Positions 5,198-6,277 of a stretch of 6,277 bases of DNA are shown here, piece after piece (position 1 is the first letter of the stretch; every line of letters begins with the position of its first letter). The DNA comes from Coriobacteriia bacterium. GTDB lineage: Bacteria > Actinomycetota > Coriobacteriia > WRKU01 > WQUG01. Made by a program: the position numbers and the translations under genes. The DNA lies in the NCBI GenBank assembly GCA_009785705.1, contig WQVS01000082.1:1-6277 (forward strand). Reading direction: 5' to 3'. Under the pieces are notes generated by a model that worked only from the letters and a program-made list of their open reading frames with translations, ran no database searches and was not told the origin of the DNA.

Positions 5198-6277
5198 ATG
5201 AACCCACCTATTAAGACCGCGGATATCCGCGAGAGCTTTCTCCAATTCTTTGAAGAAAAAGGCAGTACACGCCTGCCCTCATCATCTCTGATACCTGACG
5301 ATCCTTCCTTGCTACTTACCCCAGCAGGGATGGTTCAGTTTAAGCCCATTTTTCTAGGAGTGAAGCAGCCAGATGTTCTGCGTGCTACAACGGCACAGAA
5401 ATGTGTCCGCACCACAGATATCGACATTATTGGCACAACAGGACGCCATCTGTCTTTTTTCGAAATGATGGGTAGCTTTAGCTTTGGTGATTATTTCAAG
5501 CGTGAAGCAATCCGCTGGGCTTGGGAGTTCTCTACAGAGGTATTGCAACTAGACCCTAATCGTATTTGGGCGACCGTATACTTAGACGATGACGAAGCTG
5601 TTGCACTTTGGCAAGAAGAAACCCCGATACCCGCAGAACGCATTAAGCGCTTCGACGAAACGGATAACTTTTGGGCTGCTGGCCCCACAGGACCCTGCGG
5701 ACCTTGCTCAGAACTTTTCTATGACTGCGGTCCTGATTTTGCCTGCGATGACCCCAATTGCACCGTCGGTTGTGAGTGTGATCGCTACATTGAATACTGG
5801 AACCTGGTTTTCATGCAGTACAACCGCGACGAGGACGGCAAGCTAAGTCCATTAGCTAAGCAAAGCATCGATACAGGTATGGGACTAGAACGCATGGCAG
5901 CCATCATGCAAGACGTTCCGACTAACTACGATATTGACCTGATGCGCGAAATCACTGCCTGCGCCGAAGGTATTACAGGGGCTAACTACACAGGGGCTAC
6001 CGTTCCCACCGACAGTGACGTTGCTCTGCGCATTATCAGCGACCATGCACGCTCAGTAGCCTTCTTAATAGCTGATGGAGTACTCCCGTCAAATGAGGGA
6101 CGCGGCTTTGTCTTGCGTCGCTTGTTGCGCCGTGCTGTCTTGTATGCGCGCAAACTAGGAACAGAGCAGGTCTTCATGCCGCAGATGACCGACAAAGTCA
6201 TAGAGCTCATGGGTGACCATTACCGCGAACTTACTACTCATCGTGAGCTAATCTCTGGTATTGTGACTGCCGAAGAA
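5198..6277 (+). CDS. alaS: Alanyl-tRNA synthetase, N-terminal 360 residues (runs off the window)
   Basis: AlaRS charges tRNA-Ala with alanine in the cytoplasm. The open frame runs to the last base without a stop. The start K-T-A-D-I-R-E-S-F-L-x-F-F (6-18) is typical of the family. Visible features are T-P-A-G-M-V-Q-F-K-P (41-50); class II motif 2 from Q67 through R71, G82-R83-H84 and F-F-E-M-M-G-S-F-S-F-G (87-97); W-N-L-V-F-M-Q-Y-N-R (201-210); motif 3 G-M-G-L-E-R-M (227-233); and the tRNA-recognition region N-E-G-R-G-F-V-L-R-R-L-L-R-R-A (299-313). Cysteines at 177, 183, 188, 192 and 194 lie in an insertion I recall from many bacterial AlaRS. Full-length bacterial enzymes have about 870 residues, so the rest of the recognition domain and the editing and C-Ala domains are outside the window. 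No frameshift is seen. Confidence 0.97.
   Translation, partial: MNPPIKTADIRESFLQFFEEKGSTRLPSSSLIPDDPSLLLTPAGMVQFKPIFLGVKQPDVLRATTAQKCVRTTDIDIIGTTGRHLSFFEMMGSFSFGDYFKREAIRWAWEFSTEVLQLDPNRIWATVYLDDDEAVALWQEETPIPAERIKRFDETDNFWAAGPTGPCGPCSELFYDCGPDFACDDPNCTVGCECDRYIEYWNLVFMQYNRDEDGKLSPLAKQSIDTGMGLERMAAIMQDVPTNYDIDLMREITACAEGITGANYTGATVPTDSDVALRIISDHARSVAFLIADGVLPSNEGRGFVLRRLLRRAVLYARKLGTEQVFMPQMTDKVIELMGDHYRELTTHRELISGIVTAEE

Noticed and set aside
5589..5846. 85-codon + strand ORF inside alaS
   Set aside because: It is out of frame with the unmistakable AlaRS reading frame.
1..6277. CRISPR array, insertion sequence, tRNA, rRNA or phage attachment site
   Set aside because: No spaced short repeats, transposase, terminal repeats, cloverleaf or integrase were found on either strand.

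Overview
The window is typical bacterial chromosome of moderate GC with close-packed genes, all on the + strand. Best taxonomic guess: a low-to-moderate-GC actinobacterium of the class Coriobacteriia (Atopobium/Lancefieldella-like). This rests on the style of the AlaRS N-terminus, the DUF948-then-alaS order and the unusually long Pro/Gln/Ala tail of the DUF948 protein. It is inference from recalled patterns, not a database match. There is no sign of a mobile element, CRISPR array, tRNA or rRNA.

Layout, left to right: (1) 67-1194, a VanZ-family membrane protein with an added C-terminal soluble domain that topology places outside the cell. (2) A 287-bp gap with a consensus -10 box beside a 10-bp palindrome and a 10-codon upstream ORF. 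(3) 1482-2372, a lipoprotein with a DUF1266 domain. (4) A 244-bp gap holding a large nested inverted repeat, a 10-bp palindrome, then the best promoter in the window (TTGACG-17-TATACT). A 9+9 bp inverted repeat sits on the -10 and start site of that promoter. (5) 2617-3300 and 3297-4055, two unrecognised multi-pass membrane proteins with ATGA overlap. They share the same inferred topology and look like divergent paralogues. (6) A 151-bp gap with a weak hairpin, an extended -10 promoter and a two-hairpin leader that could form a pseudoknot. (7) 4207-5154, a DUF948 membrane-anchored coiled-coil protein with a long disordered tail. (8) 5198 to the window edge, the first 360 codons of alanyl-tRNA synthetase.

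Functionally there are three blocks: single envelope genes (VanZ-like protein, DUF1266 lipoprotein), an apparently repressor-controlled two-gene membrane operon, and a housekeeping unit (DUF948-alaS) that probably shares one promoter. The most interesting material is the operator-controlled membrane pair, whose second member carries a CXXCH and a Cys-rich tail, and the structured leader before DUF948-alaS. I see no strong evidence for a complete novel system; the membrane pair is the best candidate.
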